NCBI RefSeq assembly: GCF_905397375.1
Contig: NZ_CAJPVG010000001.1
Coordinates: forward strand, 248,001-312,000
DNA: 64,000 bases
Direction of reading: 5' to 3'
Origin: Ralstonia mannitolilytica
GTDB lineage: Bacteria; Pseudomonadota; Gammaproteobacteria; Burkholderiales; Burkholderiaceae
A program made the position numbers and the translations under genes. Below are positions 43,802-52,054 of this stretch, one piece after another (the stretch's first letter is position 1; each line of letters starts with the position of its first letter). The notes under the pieces were generated by a model. It did no database searches and was not told the origin of the DNA. It saw nothing but the letters and a program-made list of their open reading frames with translations.

Positions 43802-44889
43802 GCATCGCGCCCGCGCTCTCCGCACACGTGCCGCTCGACGGCGCCATCTCGTCGGCAACATGGGGGCACTTGCCGGACGGTGAACCGGTTCGGCTCTTCA
43901 CGCTGCGCAATGCCTCGGGCATGCGCGTTTCCATCAGCGATCTGGGGGCGACGCTCGTCTCCTGGCAGGCGCCGGATCGCGGCGGGCGTCTGGGGGAGAT
44001 TCTGCTCAACCATGCGACGCCTGCGGCCTACCTTGAATCGGGAGGCTATCTGGGCGGCTTGATCGGACGCTGGGCCAACCGGATTGCCGGCGCGCGCTTT
44101 ACGCTCGACGGCATCGACTACGCGCTCGACCGCAACGAGGGCAGCAACCTGCTGCACGGCGGCGCGAGCGGTTTTCATCGGGCGCTATGGGACGCCGAGG
44201 ATCAGGACGGCGCACTCGTCATGCGGCTCACATCTCCGGAAGGCGATGCCGGATTCCCCGGCAATGTCGCCGTGCAGGTCCGCTACGCGCTGGACGACGA
44301 CGGCACGCTGTCGATCGACTACGAAGCCCGCACCGATGCGCCCACGCCAATCAACCTGACCAGCCACGGGTATTTCAACCTGAGCGGCAGACCCGGCACC
44401 GACATCCGGGGCCACATCCTGTCGATCGATGCCGATGCCTTTCTGGAAGTCGATGCCAAGCTGATCCCGACGCGAGCAATGAACGTCGCGGGCACGGCAT
44501 TCGACTTTCGGCAGGGGGCGCCCATTGGCGCGCGGCTGGACTGGCCCAACGCGCAGTTGGCGCAGGTCGGCGGGTTCGACCACTGCTTCGTCCTGCGCAA
44601 TACGGCACCGGACGATCGCCCGCATGTGCGTCCGGTCGCGCGGCTGTATGAACCCGGCAGCGGCCGCGAATTGACCGTGCTGACCGATCAGCGCGGGCTT
44701 CAGTTCTATTCGGGCCACATGCTGTCGGGCACGCACGCGCAACGCAGTGGCTTGTGTCTGGAAGCGAGCGCGTTTCCGAACCAGGTCAACATGCCCGATG
44801 CAGAAGCGGTCATGCTGCGCCCGGGCCAGGTCTACCGGCAGCACACCGCATACCGCGTCTCGGTTGCCGGAGAAGCCGGAGAAACCTGA
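43798..44889 (+). CDS. galM: aldose 1-epimerase
   Basis: This 363-residue beta-sandwich mutarotase interconverts the alpha and beta anomers of aldoses, here probably xylose before oxidation. GGLIGRWANRIAGARFTLDG, LLHGG (His general acid), LTSHGYFNLSG (catalytic His) and a late GLCLEASAFPNQVN (catalytic Glu) are present. The ATG overlaps the xylR stop (ATGA), so regulator and epimerase are translated together. Confidence 0.92.
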   Translation: MSIAPALSAHVPLDGAISSATWGHLPDGEPVRLFTLRNASGMRVSISDLGATLVSWQAPDRGGRLGEILLNHATPAAYLESGGYLGGLIGRWANRIAGARFTLDGIDYALDRNEGSNLLHGGASGFHRALWDAEDQDGALVMRLTSPEGDAGFPGNVAVQVRYALDDDGTLSIDYEARTDAPTPINLTSHGYFNLSGRPGTDIRGHILSIDADAFLEVDAKLIPTRAMNVAGTAFDFRQGAPIGARLDWPNAQLAQVGGFDHCFVLRNTAPDDRPHVRPVARLYEPGSGRELTVLTDQRGLQFYSGHMLSGTHAQRSGLCLEASAFPNQVNMPDAEAVMLRPGQVYRQHTAYRVSVAGEAGET

Positions 44890-44907
44890 GCCGCGCTGAA
44901 GCGCGGC
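44890..44907. terminator. hairpin between convergent galM and permease genes
   Basis: GCCGCGC and GCGCGGC form a perfect stem with a TGAA loop directly after the epimerase stop. No T run follows on either strand, so it may slow or protect transcripts more than act as a full Rho-independent terminator. Confidence 0.4.
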
Positions 44908-44916
44908 GTTGGATGT

Positions 44917-46332
44917 TCAATGCGCGGCTGCGGCCGCACCGAGCATGACTTCGTGCGAGCCGCGGATGCCGTTGAACCAGGCATTCAGCACCACGGCCAC
45001 CAGCGTGCCCATCACGATGCCGCTGTGGGTGATGGGGCGCGTCCAGTCCGGGAAGTGATGGAAGAAGGCCGGCGCCAGCGTCGGCATCATGCCAAAGCCG
45101 ACCGACACCGCGATGATCAGCAGGTTGTGGCGCTGCTGCTGGAAATCGACCATGCCCAGCATGCGGATGCCGGCCGCGGCCACCATGCCGAACATCACGA
45201 TGCCCGCCCCGCCGAGCACGTATTGCGGCACCGATGCCACCACGTACGACAGCTTCGGAAACAGCCCCAGCACGATCAGCAGCACCCCGCCGGCCGCCGC
45301 CACATAGCGCGAGCGCACGCCCGTGATCGACACCAGCCCGATGTTCTGCGAAAACGACGTATGCGGGAACGTGTTGAACACCCCCGCCACCACCGTCGCC
45401 AGACCATCGGCACGCAGGCCGTTGGTCAGTTCATTGCGCGAGATGGGCTTGCCGACCACGTGCGCCAGCGCGAGGAACATGCCGGTCGACTCCACCAGCG
45501 TGATCACGATCACGATGCACATCGAGATGATGGCCGACAGCTCGAACTTCGGCATGCCGAAATGGAACGGCGTCACCAGCGTCATCAGCGGCGCCGCGCC
45601 GGCATCGGCCAGCGACACCTTGCCGAACGCCGCCGCCACCAGCGTGCCCGTCACGATGCCCAGCAGCACGGCGATGTTGCACAGCAATGCGTTGCCGAAC
45701 TTGGTCAGCAGCAGGATCGTCACCAGCACAAGCGCAGCAATGGCCAGGCCGAACGGATCGCCAAACGCGGGGTTCGGCACCATGTGTTTCACGCCGTCCA
45801 CCACCTGCGGAATCATCTGCTGGCCGCCTGCGGCCCAGTTGATCCCCACGCTCAGCAGCGAAAAGCCGATCAGCATGATGACGGTGCCCGTCACCACACG
45901 CGGGAAGAGGCCCAGCAGCCGCCCCATCAGCGGCGCAACGGCAATGCCGAACACGCCCGAGACGATCGACGCCCCGAAGATGCCTGGCAGCCCCATGCCC
46001 GGCTCCACGCCAATGGCGATCATCGGCGCCACCGCGGCAAACGTGACACCCATCATCACCGGCAGGCGGATCCCGAAAATCAGAAAGCCGAGCGACTGGA
46101 TGAGCGTGCCGACACCGGCGGCAAACAGGTCGCAATTGACGAGATAGGACAGTTCATCCTTCGACAGGCCGAGCGCATTGCCGACAATCAGCGGCACCGC
46201 AATGGCGCCGGCGTACATCACCAGCAGGTGTTGCAGCCCGAGCGCGAACAGGCGCGGCAGTGGAAGGAACTCGTTGACGGGATCGACGCGGGTCGACGCG
46301 GAAGCCGAGGATTGGCCTGAGGATGGGCGCAT
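44917..46332 (-). CDS. NCS2 nucleobase:cation symporter (xanthine/uric acid type)
   Basis: This 471-residue transporter with about 14 helices imports a purine base with a proton. LGLQHLLVMYAGAIAVPLIVGNALG, the Glu in GVEPGMGLPGIFGASI, NTFPHTSFSQNIGLVSITGVRSR and GMVAAAGIRML are typical of the XanQ/UacT group. GGAGA precedes the ATG at 46332; the open frame upstream lacks similarity. No purine degradation genes are linked. It is preceded by an AT-rich promoter region. Confidence 0.92.
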   Translation of the reverse strand: MRPSSGQSSASASTRVDPVNEFLPLPRLFALGLQHLLVMYAGAIAVPLIVGNALGLSKDELSYLVNCDLFAAGVGTLIQSLGFLIFGIRLPVMMGVTFAAVAPMIAIGVEPGMGLPGIFGASIVSGVFGIAVAPLMGRLLGLFPRVVTGTVIMLIGFSLLSVGINWAAGGQQMIPQVVDGVKHMVPNPAFGDPFGLAIAALVLVTILLLTKFGNALLCNIAVLLGIVTGTLVAAAFGKVSLADAGAAPLMTLVTPFHFGMPKFELSAIISMCIVIVITLVESTGMFLALAHVVGKPISRNELTNGLRADGLATVVAGVFNTFPHTSFSQNIGLVSITGVRSRYVAAAGGVLLIVLGLFPKLSYVVASVPQYVLGGAGIVMFGMVAAAGIRMLGMVDFQQQRHNLLIIAVSVGFGMMPTLAPAFFHHFPDWTRPITHSGIVMGTLVAVVLNAWFNGIRGSHEVMLGAAAAAH

Positions 46333-46443
46333 TGTCTGTCTCCGGGGGCCGCTCCCGTGTTCGTGCCGGAAGCGTGCTTGGGGCAGGCGGAGGGGGCTCC
46401 GTCTGCCAGTATTCGAGCGGCGTGATGCCGCGTATTGGCCGGA

Positions 46444-46472
46444 ATCTTGGGCCGCTGCTATTTTTATGTCAA
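46444..46472 (-). promoter_or_regulatory. predicted sigma-70 promoter of the NCS2 permease
   Basis: On the minus strand a perfect TTGACA (46467-46472) is followed after 17 bases by CAAGAT (46444-46449), a weak -10. The region is the most AT-rich nearby. It lies about 112 bp before the permease ATG; the rest of the 267-bp gap to the next gene shows nothing else clear. Confidence 0.4.
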
Positions 46473-46599
46473 CAATTACCGCCGTTTTTTGTGTACATAT
46501 TTTGCGTTCCGAAATGCGGGTGCACGCCACGCATCACGCGCTGGCCCGCCAGGGGCATCGACGTCAGGAAGAAGGAACGTGACGGCGGCCGACGACCCG

Positions 46600-47163
46600 C
46601 TAGCGCGACTTGCTACGTGCGCCCTTTCTCGCCCCAGGCGTCCGGCCTGCGTCGCCCGGCGTGGTGGCCGTGTCGCCGCCCATCTGCTCGAGCCACGACA
46701 GTGCATCGATGTAGCCGAGAAACTGCCGCAGGTACTCGGGCGAAACGGTGCGCATCAACGACAGCGAACGGTGCACCAGGCTCAGCGAATTCAACGGGCC
46801 GGCATTCACGGGCACCTTGTCCAGCGACTCGCGCACCTGTTTTTCGGCGCTGAGGCGCGACCAGAGCGCGCGGACCTCTTCGAGCATGTCGAGCGGCGGG
46901 TGGCCGCTGCGGCCGCCGCGATGGTGCTCGATGTCGCCCAGCAGCGCCGCCAGCGGGCTGGGCCCTGCGCCAGAGGGCGGCGCTGGCTGCGGGGGCTCGG
47001 CATCGACCGGGCAGGCGGCCTGCAGCTCGGCCAGGCGTTCATCGAGCAAGCGGCGCACTTCGCCCGTCTGCCCTGCCGCGCGCCGCCGCAACGCCTCGAT
47101 GCGTTGCATCTGCATCGCGTTCGGCCCGACGAGGTGTTCAGTGTTGCGCATGGGGTGCGCCAT
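46600..47163 (-). CDS. DUF2894 protein, fourth gene of the MotAB-like operon
   Basis: This protein of about 187 residues is predicted cytosolic. Its N-terminal helix (MQRIEALRRRAAGQTGEVRRLLDERLAELQ) is followed by a Pro-rich linker. A conserved C-terminal helical region follows (LDMLEEVRALWSRLSAEKQVRESLDKVPVNAGPLNSLSLVHRSLSLMRTVSPEYLRQFLGYIDALSWLE in sense), then a basic tail. It has no known function. It overlaps the end of the MotB-like gene by 26 bases; a second ATG at 47151 is possible. Its fixed place with the motor-like genes suggests a cytosolic partner. Confidence 0.75.
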   Translation of the reverse strand: MAHPMRNTEHLVGPNAMQMQRIEALRRRAAGQTGEVRRLLDERLAELQAACPVDAEPPQPAPPSGAGPSPLAALLGDIEHHRGGRSGHPPLDMLEEVRALWSRLSAEKQVRESLDKVPVNAGPLNSLSLVHRSLSLMRTVSPEYLRQFLGYIDALSWLEQMGGDTATTPGDAGRTPGARKGARSKSR

Positions 47164-47791
47164 TGGATGCGGCCGAACGCGGTACGGGAGCAATCTCTAC
47201 GCGCCGGTTCTTTGCGCGCCCCGCGTCGTCGGCGTTCGAGCTCACGGGATGCTGCGAGCCGAACGCGGCGGCAAAGACCGATGACGCGGCGATGCCCTCG
47301 TCAATGAGGGCGCGCGTGACCGTCAGCGCGCGCTTGGCCGACAGCTCCCAATTGTCCGCAAAGAGGCGGTTGCCTGCGCGCACCTGCTGGTCGTCGGCAA
47401 AGCCGCTCACCATCAGGATTTCGTCGCGCGACTCAAGGTACGCCGCCAGCGGCCCCGCCAGGCTCTTGAGCAAGGCCCGGCCCTCGGGCTGCAACTGGTC
47501 GGAGTTCAGGGCGAACAGCACGCTGCCGTTGATGCCGATGCGCCCATTGACCAGCGTCACCCGCCCCGCCGCCAGCGGGCCAGCCAATGCCTGCTCCAGG
47601 GTCTTTCGGCGCTGTGCCTCGGCCTCGCGCTGCCTGACCTCGCGCTCCAGCTTCGACGACAACTCGAGCTGCACCCCGATCACGCCCACCAGAATCAGCA
47701 CAAAGGCGCCCAGCAATACCGACATCAGGTCGCCGAACGCGGCCCAGACGGGCGCGGTCGCTTCCACGCCGCCGTCGATCTCGTCGCTCAT
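47138..47791 (-). CDS. MotB/OmpA-like stator protein
   Basis: This 217-residue protein has a short cytosolic start and one membrane helix (residues 16-40). VWAAFGDLMSVLLGAFVLILVG includes Asp21 at the position of the proton-carrying aspartate of MotB and ZorB. A short coiled coil (LEREVRQREAEAQRRKTLEQAL) leads to an OmpA-like peptidoglycan-binding domain: FALNSDQLQPEGRALLKSLAG, VSGFADDQQV, NWELSAKRALTVTRALI and AKNRRVEIAP. It should pair with the MotA-like protein, whose gene end overlaps its ATG by four bases. It is not the flagellar MotB, which normally lies with motA and che genes. Confidence 0.85.
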   Translation of the reverse strand: MSDEIDGGVEATAPVWAAFGDLMSVLLGAFVLILVGVIGVQLELSSKLEREVRQREAEAQRRKTLEQALAGPLAAGRVTLVNGRIGINGSVLFALNSDQLQPEGRALLKSLAGPLAAYLESRDEILMVSGFADDQQVRAGNRLFADNWELSAKRALTVTRALIDEGIAASSVFAAAFGSQHPVSSNADDAGRAKNRRVEIAPVPRSAASNGAPHAQH

Positions 47792-49887
47792 GCCGCCTCG
47801 GCTCCGGCACGCGCGCGCTGGCTGCCCAGGCGCTGCAGGTCTTCCATGATCTGCTTTTGCGACAGCATGCTCAGGTCGATCACCTCCCTGGCCTGCGCCA
47901 CGTAGTATGCGAGTTGCTCATCGCTGCGGGTGAGCGACTTCTCCAGCGCGGCTTCGATACGCTGCAGGTGCGCGACCAGCGTGTCGTTCGACTCGCCGAA
48001 GCGCTGCACGGCCGCCCCGAAGGCGTCGCCCAGGCTGGCCACCTCGATGGCGCTGCCCGTTACCTGTGCGGCCACGGCACCGAGCTTGCCGGTCTCGGCT
48101 TCCACGCGGTCCGTGAACTGCGTGCCCACGCGCTCGAGCAGCCCGGCCGATGTCGCGACCAGCGCATCGACGGCCGAGCGCTGCTGCGTCGATGCATGGT
48201 TGACGGCATCGAGCAGCGTTTCCAGCGTCGACAGCAGGCGCGTGCGCTCTTCGAGCATCGCGGTGTCGCGCGCCATGCTCTCCGAGAGCTTCTGGCGCAA
48301 TTCGGCCACCACCTCGGCAGCGGCCTTGGGCGCCTCCGACGCGGCCTGCACGAGCCGGGAGATTTCGGCGATCGTCTCGCGCGCATGGGCCTGCGTTTGC
48401 GCGGAGATGTCGCGTGCGGTCTGCTCCAGCGCGTCGCAGATGGCCTGCTGGCGACGTGCGGTGTCGGCCCCCGCCTGCTCCCACGCCTCGCGCAGTGTCG
48501 CGGCGGTCGAGCCCAGCGTGTCGGCCCACGTGGCAAGCCGCTCTTGGTCGCGCGCCTCGAGTTGCGTCTGCCATGTCGCGTGCGAGCGGTCCACCGCCTG
48601 CAGCAGCGCTGCCGCGTGCTGCTCGAACGTGGCAGCCGCCTGCTCGAGGGCATGCTGGTGCCGGCTGGCCTGCTCGGCCTGCGTGCGCGCCTGCTGCGCG
48701 AGAGCATCGTTCCACGTGCCGGACAGCTGTGCCGCCGTGGTTTCCAGGCGGGCCGAGACGCTGTCGACCCACGCGCCCGAGCGCTGCTCGAACGTCTCGA
48801 CCAGCCGATCCACGGATGCGCCCATGTGACCGGCCAGCGCTTCGCTGGCGCGCTGATGGTCGCGCAAGGCATTGGCCCAGAGCGTGGAGACGGCCTCCGT
48901 CGTCGTCTCGAAACGGTGCGACGCCTCGTCCAGCTGGCGCTGGAGTGCCTGCGTCACGGCCCCGTGCAACGATGCGGTTTCGCGTGCGAGCCCCGCCATG
49001 GTCGATTCGACCACCGGCTGCAGCACCGAGCCTGCCGCGCGGGCGCTCTCGGCGGCGCTGTCCTTCAACGATTGCCCCACCGACGAGGCGAGGTCGCGAT
49101 AGGCCGCCTCGGCCCGCTCGAGAAATGCCTGCTGATTGGCGATCTGCCGCTCGCTGCTAGCGGCGCCCTGCTGTTCGAGCGCTGCCATCATCGCCTGCAG
49201 CCGGTCGACCAGCGCGGGCATCACGTCGGCTTGCCGTTGCAGCAGCTTGAACGTTTCTTCCCGCTGATGGGCATGCGAATACATGCGCAGCGTCGTCGCG
49301 ATCCGCGCGTCGAGCGCCTGCACGGCCTGCTGCCGCTCGCGCCGGCACAGCGCAGCGAGCAGGCCCAGCATGGCCGATGTGGCCACGCCGGCAATCGACG
49401 TCCCGAACGAGAAGCCGAGCCCCTTGATCGGCGCAGCGAGCGATGCGCGAATGGCCTGCAGATCCGTCGCGCTCTCGAGCGCGGCGCCGGTGCCCTTGAG
49501 CGTCACGACCATGCCGAGCAGGGTGCCGAGCATGCCGAGCAGCACCAGCAGCCCGACCAGGTACGGCGTAAGCGCGGGCGCCGGCAGCGCAGCGCGTTCG
49601 CCCTCAACGCGCAGGCGCACGGCGTTGCGCAGGCTTTGCGGCAGCTGTTCGAGCCAGCCGCCGAGCGTGGCCGGCGGCGCCGACAAGCCGTCCACGGCCG
49701 TCGCCAGCGTTGCGGTGGCCTGCTGGTAACGACGCAACTCGAGCGCCCCCGCCACGTAGACGCCGCCGATGATGAGCGTGACGATCAATGCCAGCGGATT
49801 CGCGCCGACGATGTAGCCGACGGCAATCCACCCCAAGGCGGCGAGCCCGGCGATAAAGACGAAGAGATTCAGGTGTTGTCTGGACAT
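47788..49887 (-). CDS. MotA/TolQ-like membrane protein with 500-residue coiled-coil tail (DUF802)
   Basis: This 699-residue protein has two helices near the N-terminus (LNLFVFIAGLAALGWIAVGYIVG and the next), then two in residues 105-180. LVGLLVLLGMLGTLLGMVVTLKGTGAAL and SFGTSIAGVATSAMLGLLAALCRRE are in the arrangement of MotA, TolQ and ExbB. Residues 200-690 are a continuous Ala/Gln/Glu/Arg-rich coiled coil predicted to project into the cytosol, ending SLTRSDEQLAYYVAQAREVIDLSMLSQKQIMEDL. This matches the layout of ZorA in Zorya defence. It heads overlaps with the MotB-like gene and follows the DUF3348 gene by nine bases. Confidence 0.82.
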   Translation of the reverse strand: MSRQHLNLFVFIAGLAALGWIAVGYIVGANPLALIVTLIIGGVYVAGALELRRYQQATATLATAVDGLSAPPATLGGWLEQLPQSLRNAVRLRVEGERAALPAPALTPYLVGLLVLLGMLGTLLGMVVTLKGTGAALESATDLQAIRASLAAPIKGLGFSFGTSIAGVATSAMLGLLAALCRRERQQAVQALDARIATTLRMYSHAHQREETFKLLQRQADVMPALVDRLQAMMAALEQQGAASSERQIANQQAFLERAEAAYRDLASSVGQSLKDSAAESARAAGSVLQPVVESTMAGLARETASLHGAVTQALQRQLDEASHRFETTTEAVSTLWANALRDHQRASEALAGHMGASVDRLVETFEQRSGAWVDSVSARLETTAAQLSGTWNDALAQQARTQAEQASRHQHALEQAAATFEQHAAALLQAVDRSHATWQTQLEARDQERLATWADTLGSTAATLREAWEQAGADTARRQQAICDALEQTARDISAQTQAHARETIAEISRLVQAASEAPKAAAEVVAELRQKLSESMARDTAMLEERTRLLSTLETLLDAVNHASTQQRSAVDALVATSAGLLERVGTQFTDRVEAETGKLGAVAAQVTGSAIEVASLGDAFGAAVQRFGESNDTLVAHLQRIEAALEKSLTRSDEQLAYYVAQAREVIDLSMLSQKQIMEDLQRLGSQRARAGAEAA

Positions 49888-49896
49888 GGTGTCCGC

Positions 49897-50652
49897 TTAG
49901 CAGGATCGAAGGGCCGCGAGCAGCCCGTCGACCGGTTGAAAACGCACATCGAGCTCGGCCAGGAGCACGCTCTGCATGTCTTTGCGGAACGCCTCCAGCC
50001 ACGCGCGCGATGGTGTCGGTGGGGCGGCAGAGGCCCCGTCTGGCCGCTCAGCCGCTTCTGCCGCTCCGCCCGCCTCCGCGGCAGCGCGCAGCCGCTCGAA
50101 GTGCGGGCCAAGCAACGTCGGCACGGTGCCCAGCAGTGTGCGTTCGCGTGCGCCCAGGGCCTGCTCCATGCTGGCGTCCAGCACTGCAAGACGGGCCAGG
50201 TCAGGCGTCGAGGCGGCCAGCACGCGGCGCAGGCGGCCACGCAGGCCGCCGATCTCCAGCTCCATGCGGTCCTGCATCAGGACGTAGCGCTGGCGGAAGT
50301 CCGCATAGTCGGCGGCGGCCACGGCGGTGCCCAGCACCGGCTGGCGCCCCAGTGCGCCGGTGCGTGGCTCGGGGGCACACGTGGAAGCGATGGCCTTGGC
50401 GAGCGCCGCGCGCACGCGCGAGCACATGCCGTCCGCATCGGCCGGGCCAATGCGGCTGCCGCTGGAGGCGAGCGCCGGAGGGCTCGCCGTCAGCGCGGTC
50501 GAAAGCGTGATGGCATCGGTCCAGCTCAGCCATTGACTGAGCCGGTCGGAAAGCGGCTGCGCCGATTCGCGCACATCGACGTCCGTCAGCCGGGCAAGTA
50601 AGCGGATCAGCGCAGGGCCGCTGAGCGCGGTGCGATGCTGGGCGTGCGCCAT
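49897..50652 (-). CDS. DUF3348 protein, first gene of the MotAB-like operon
   Basis: This 251-residue soluble, helix-rich protein begins MAHAQHRTALSGPALIRLLARLTDVDVRESAQ. Landmarks are LSQWLSWTDAITLSTAL and YADFRQRYVLMQDRMELEIGGLRGRLR, and it ends with WLEAFRKDMQSVLLAELDVRFQPVDGLLAAL. It has no catalytic motif and no membrane segment. The start at 50652 is chosen as the first codon of the conserved part. It probably supplies a cytosolic component of the motor-like complex; this is inference from gene order. Confidence 0.75.
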   Translation of the reverse strand: MAHAQHRTALSGPALIRLLARLTDVDVRESAQPLSDRLSQWLSWTDAITLSTALTASPPALASSGSRIGPADADGMCSRVRAALAKAIASTCAPEPRTGALGRQPVLGTAVAAADYADFRQRYVLMQDRMELEIGGLRGRLRRVLAASTPDLARLAVLDASMEQALGARERTLLGTVPTLLGPHFERLRAAAEAGGAAEAAERPDGASAAPPTPSRAWLEAFRKDMQSVLLAELDVRFQPVDGLLAALRSC

Positions 50653-50740
50653 GCTGCGAGGGCCAAAAAAAGGCAGCAGTTTACACTGCCGCCCGCACCG
50701 CTCCAGCCGGTCGTCGGGATAACGCGGCCCGGGCGGCGAA

Positions 50741-51859
50741 TCAGCCGCGCCGGCGTGCCTGCACGGCTGCGGCAAGCGTGTCCAGCAGCGGCTCGGTCTG
50801 CGCCCAGCCGAGGCACGCGTCGGTAATCGACACACCGCGCTGCAGCGGCACGCCGGGCTTCAGATCCTGGCGGCCTTCCTCGAGGTGGCTTTCGATCATG
50901 ACGCCGAGGATGCGGCGCTCGCCGGCCGCCAACTGCCGCGCGACGTCCTGCCCCACGTCGATCTGGCGCACGTGCGATTTGCCCGAGTTCGCGTGCGAGC
51001 AGTCGACCATCACGTGCTCGCGCAGCCCTGCCTGGCGCAGGATCGCGCAGGCGTCTTCGATGGCGGCCGCGTCGTAGTTCGGCCCCTTCTTGCCGCCGCG
51101 CAGGATCACGTGCGCATCGCGGTTGCCGCGCGTCTCGAAAATGGCGGCCATGCCCATCTTCGTCATGCCCATGAACGAATGCGACGAGCGCGCCGCCAGG
51201 ATCGCATCGGCCGCGATCTGCACGCCGCCGTCGGTGCCGTTCTTGAAGCCGATCGGGCAGCTCAGACCCGAGGCCAGCTGGCGGTGGCTCTGGCTTTCGG
51301 TGGTCCGCGCGCCGATCGCGCCCCAGGCCACCAGGTCGGCGATGTACTGCGGGCTCAGCAGGTCGAGGAATTCCGTGGCGACCGGCAGCCCCAGCGCGTT
51401 GACCTCGAGCAGCAGCTCCCGCGCACGGCGCAGCCCCTCGTTGATGCGGAAGCTGCCGTCGAGCCTCGGATCATTGATGTAGCCCTTCCAGCCGACGGTG
51501 GTGCGCGGCTTTTCAAAGTACACGCGCATGACGATGAGCAGATCGTCTTGCAGGCGTTGCGCAGCGGCGTGCAGCCGATGGGCATATTCCATCGCCTGAT
51601 CGTGATCGTGGATCGAGCACGGGCCGACCACCGCGATGAGCCGGTCGTCCTGCCCGTTCAGTGCGGCGGTGATGGCCGTCCGGCTCGCCTCGACGTGGGC
51701 CTGCACTTCGGGCGACACGGGCAGCTCGTCGAGCAGCAGTGCCGGCGAGATCAGCGGGCGCACGGCGCCAATGCGCACGTCGTCGATACGGGTCGTATCC
51801 TGCGTTGCGTCGGCCACGCCGACTTCCTGGTCATGTTGGGGGTTATCGATACGCATCAT
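50741..51859 (-). CDS. aroG: 3-deoxy-7-phosphoheptulonate synthase, class I
   Basis: This 372-residue DAHP synthase, the entry enzyme of the shikimate pathway, condenses PEP and erythrose 4-phosphate. VVGPCSIHD, VYFEKPRTTVGWKGYINDP, the metal Cys-His region and VDCSHANSGK, and GVMIESHLEEGRQ are all present. ATGs at 51859 and 51856 are both possible. Which aromatic amino acid inhibits it cannot be read reliably. Its end lies about 90 bp before the DUF3348 gene on the same strand, so read-through into the motor-like operon is possible. Confidence 0.94.
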   Translation of the reverse strand: MMRIDNPQHDQEVGVADATQDTTRIDDVRIGAVRPLISPALLLDELPVSPEVQAHVEASRTAITAALNGQDDRLIAVVGPCSIHDHDQAMEYAHRLHAAAQRLQDDLLIVMRVYFEKPRTTVGWKGYINDPRLDGSFRINEGLRRARELLLEVNALGLPVATEFLDLLSPQYIADLVAWGAIGARTTESQSHRQLASGLSCPIGFKNGTDGGVQIAADAILAARSSHSFMGMTKMGMAAIFETRGNRDAHVILRGGKKGPNYDAAAIEDACAILRQAGLREHVMVDCSHANSGKSHVRQIDVGQDVARQLAAGERRILGVMIESHLEEGRQDLKPGVPLQRGVSITDACLGWAQTEPLLDTLAAAVQARRRG

Positions 51860-52054
51860 GGCAAGCAAGGGTGGAAGCTCTCAGCAGCCCGCATGTTGCT
51901 ACAACTGCGCTGAAAAAGGGGGACAAAGCGCAATCCGGCAGACCGGAGTACCCTTGCGAAGCCGCCAAACGTCCTGATCTGGGCGGAATCCGCGTTCTCC
52001 CGCAAGCTAGAGCCGCAGCATCGCGCCCCGACCGGTGCCCGGCGTCATGGTGAA

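Noticed and set aside
47138..49887. calling the pair flagellar MotA and MotB
   Set aside because: The large protein is more than twice the MotA length with a coiled-coil tail, and no che or flh gene is in the same operon.
47857..50601. 914-codon plus-strand frame over the MotA-like gene
   Set aside because: It is antisense to the coiled-coil gene. Its Arg/His/Gln-rich composition is what the complement of Ala/Glu/Gln codons produces.
46600..50652. calling the motor-like operon a Zorya defence system
   Set aside because: Only the ZorA/ZorB-like pair is similar in architecture. No nuclease, helicase or ZorC-like gene is adjacent, and the flanks (aroG, permease) look like core genome, not a defence island.
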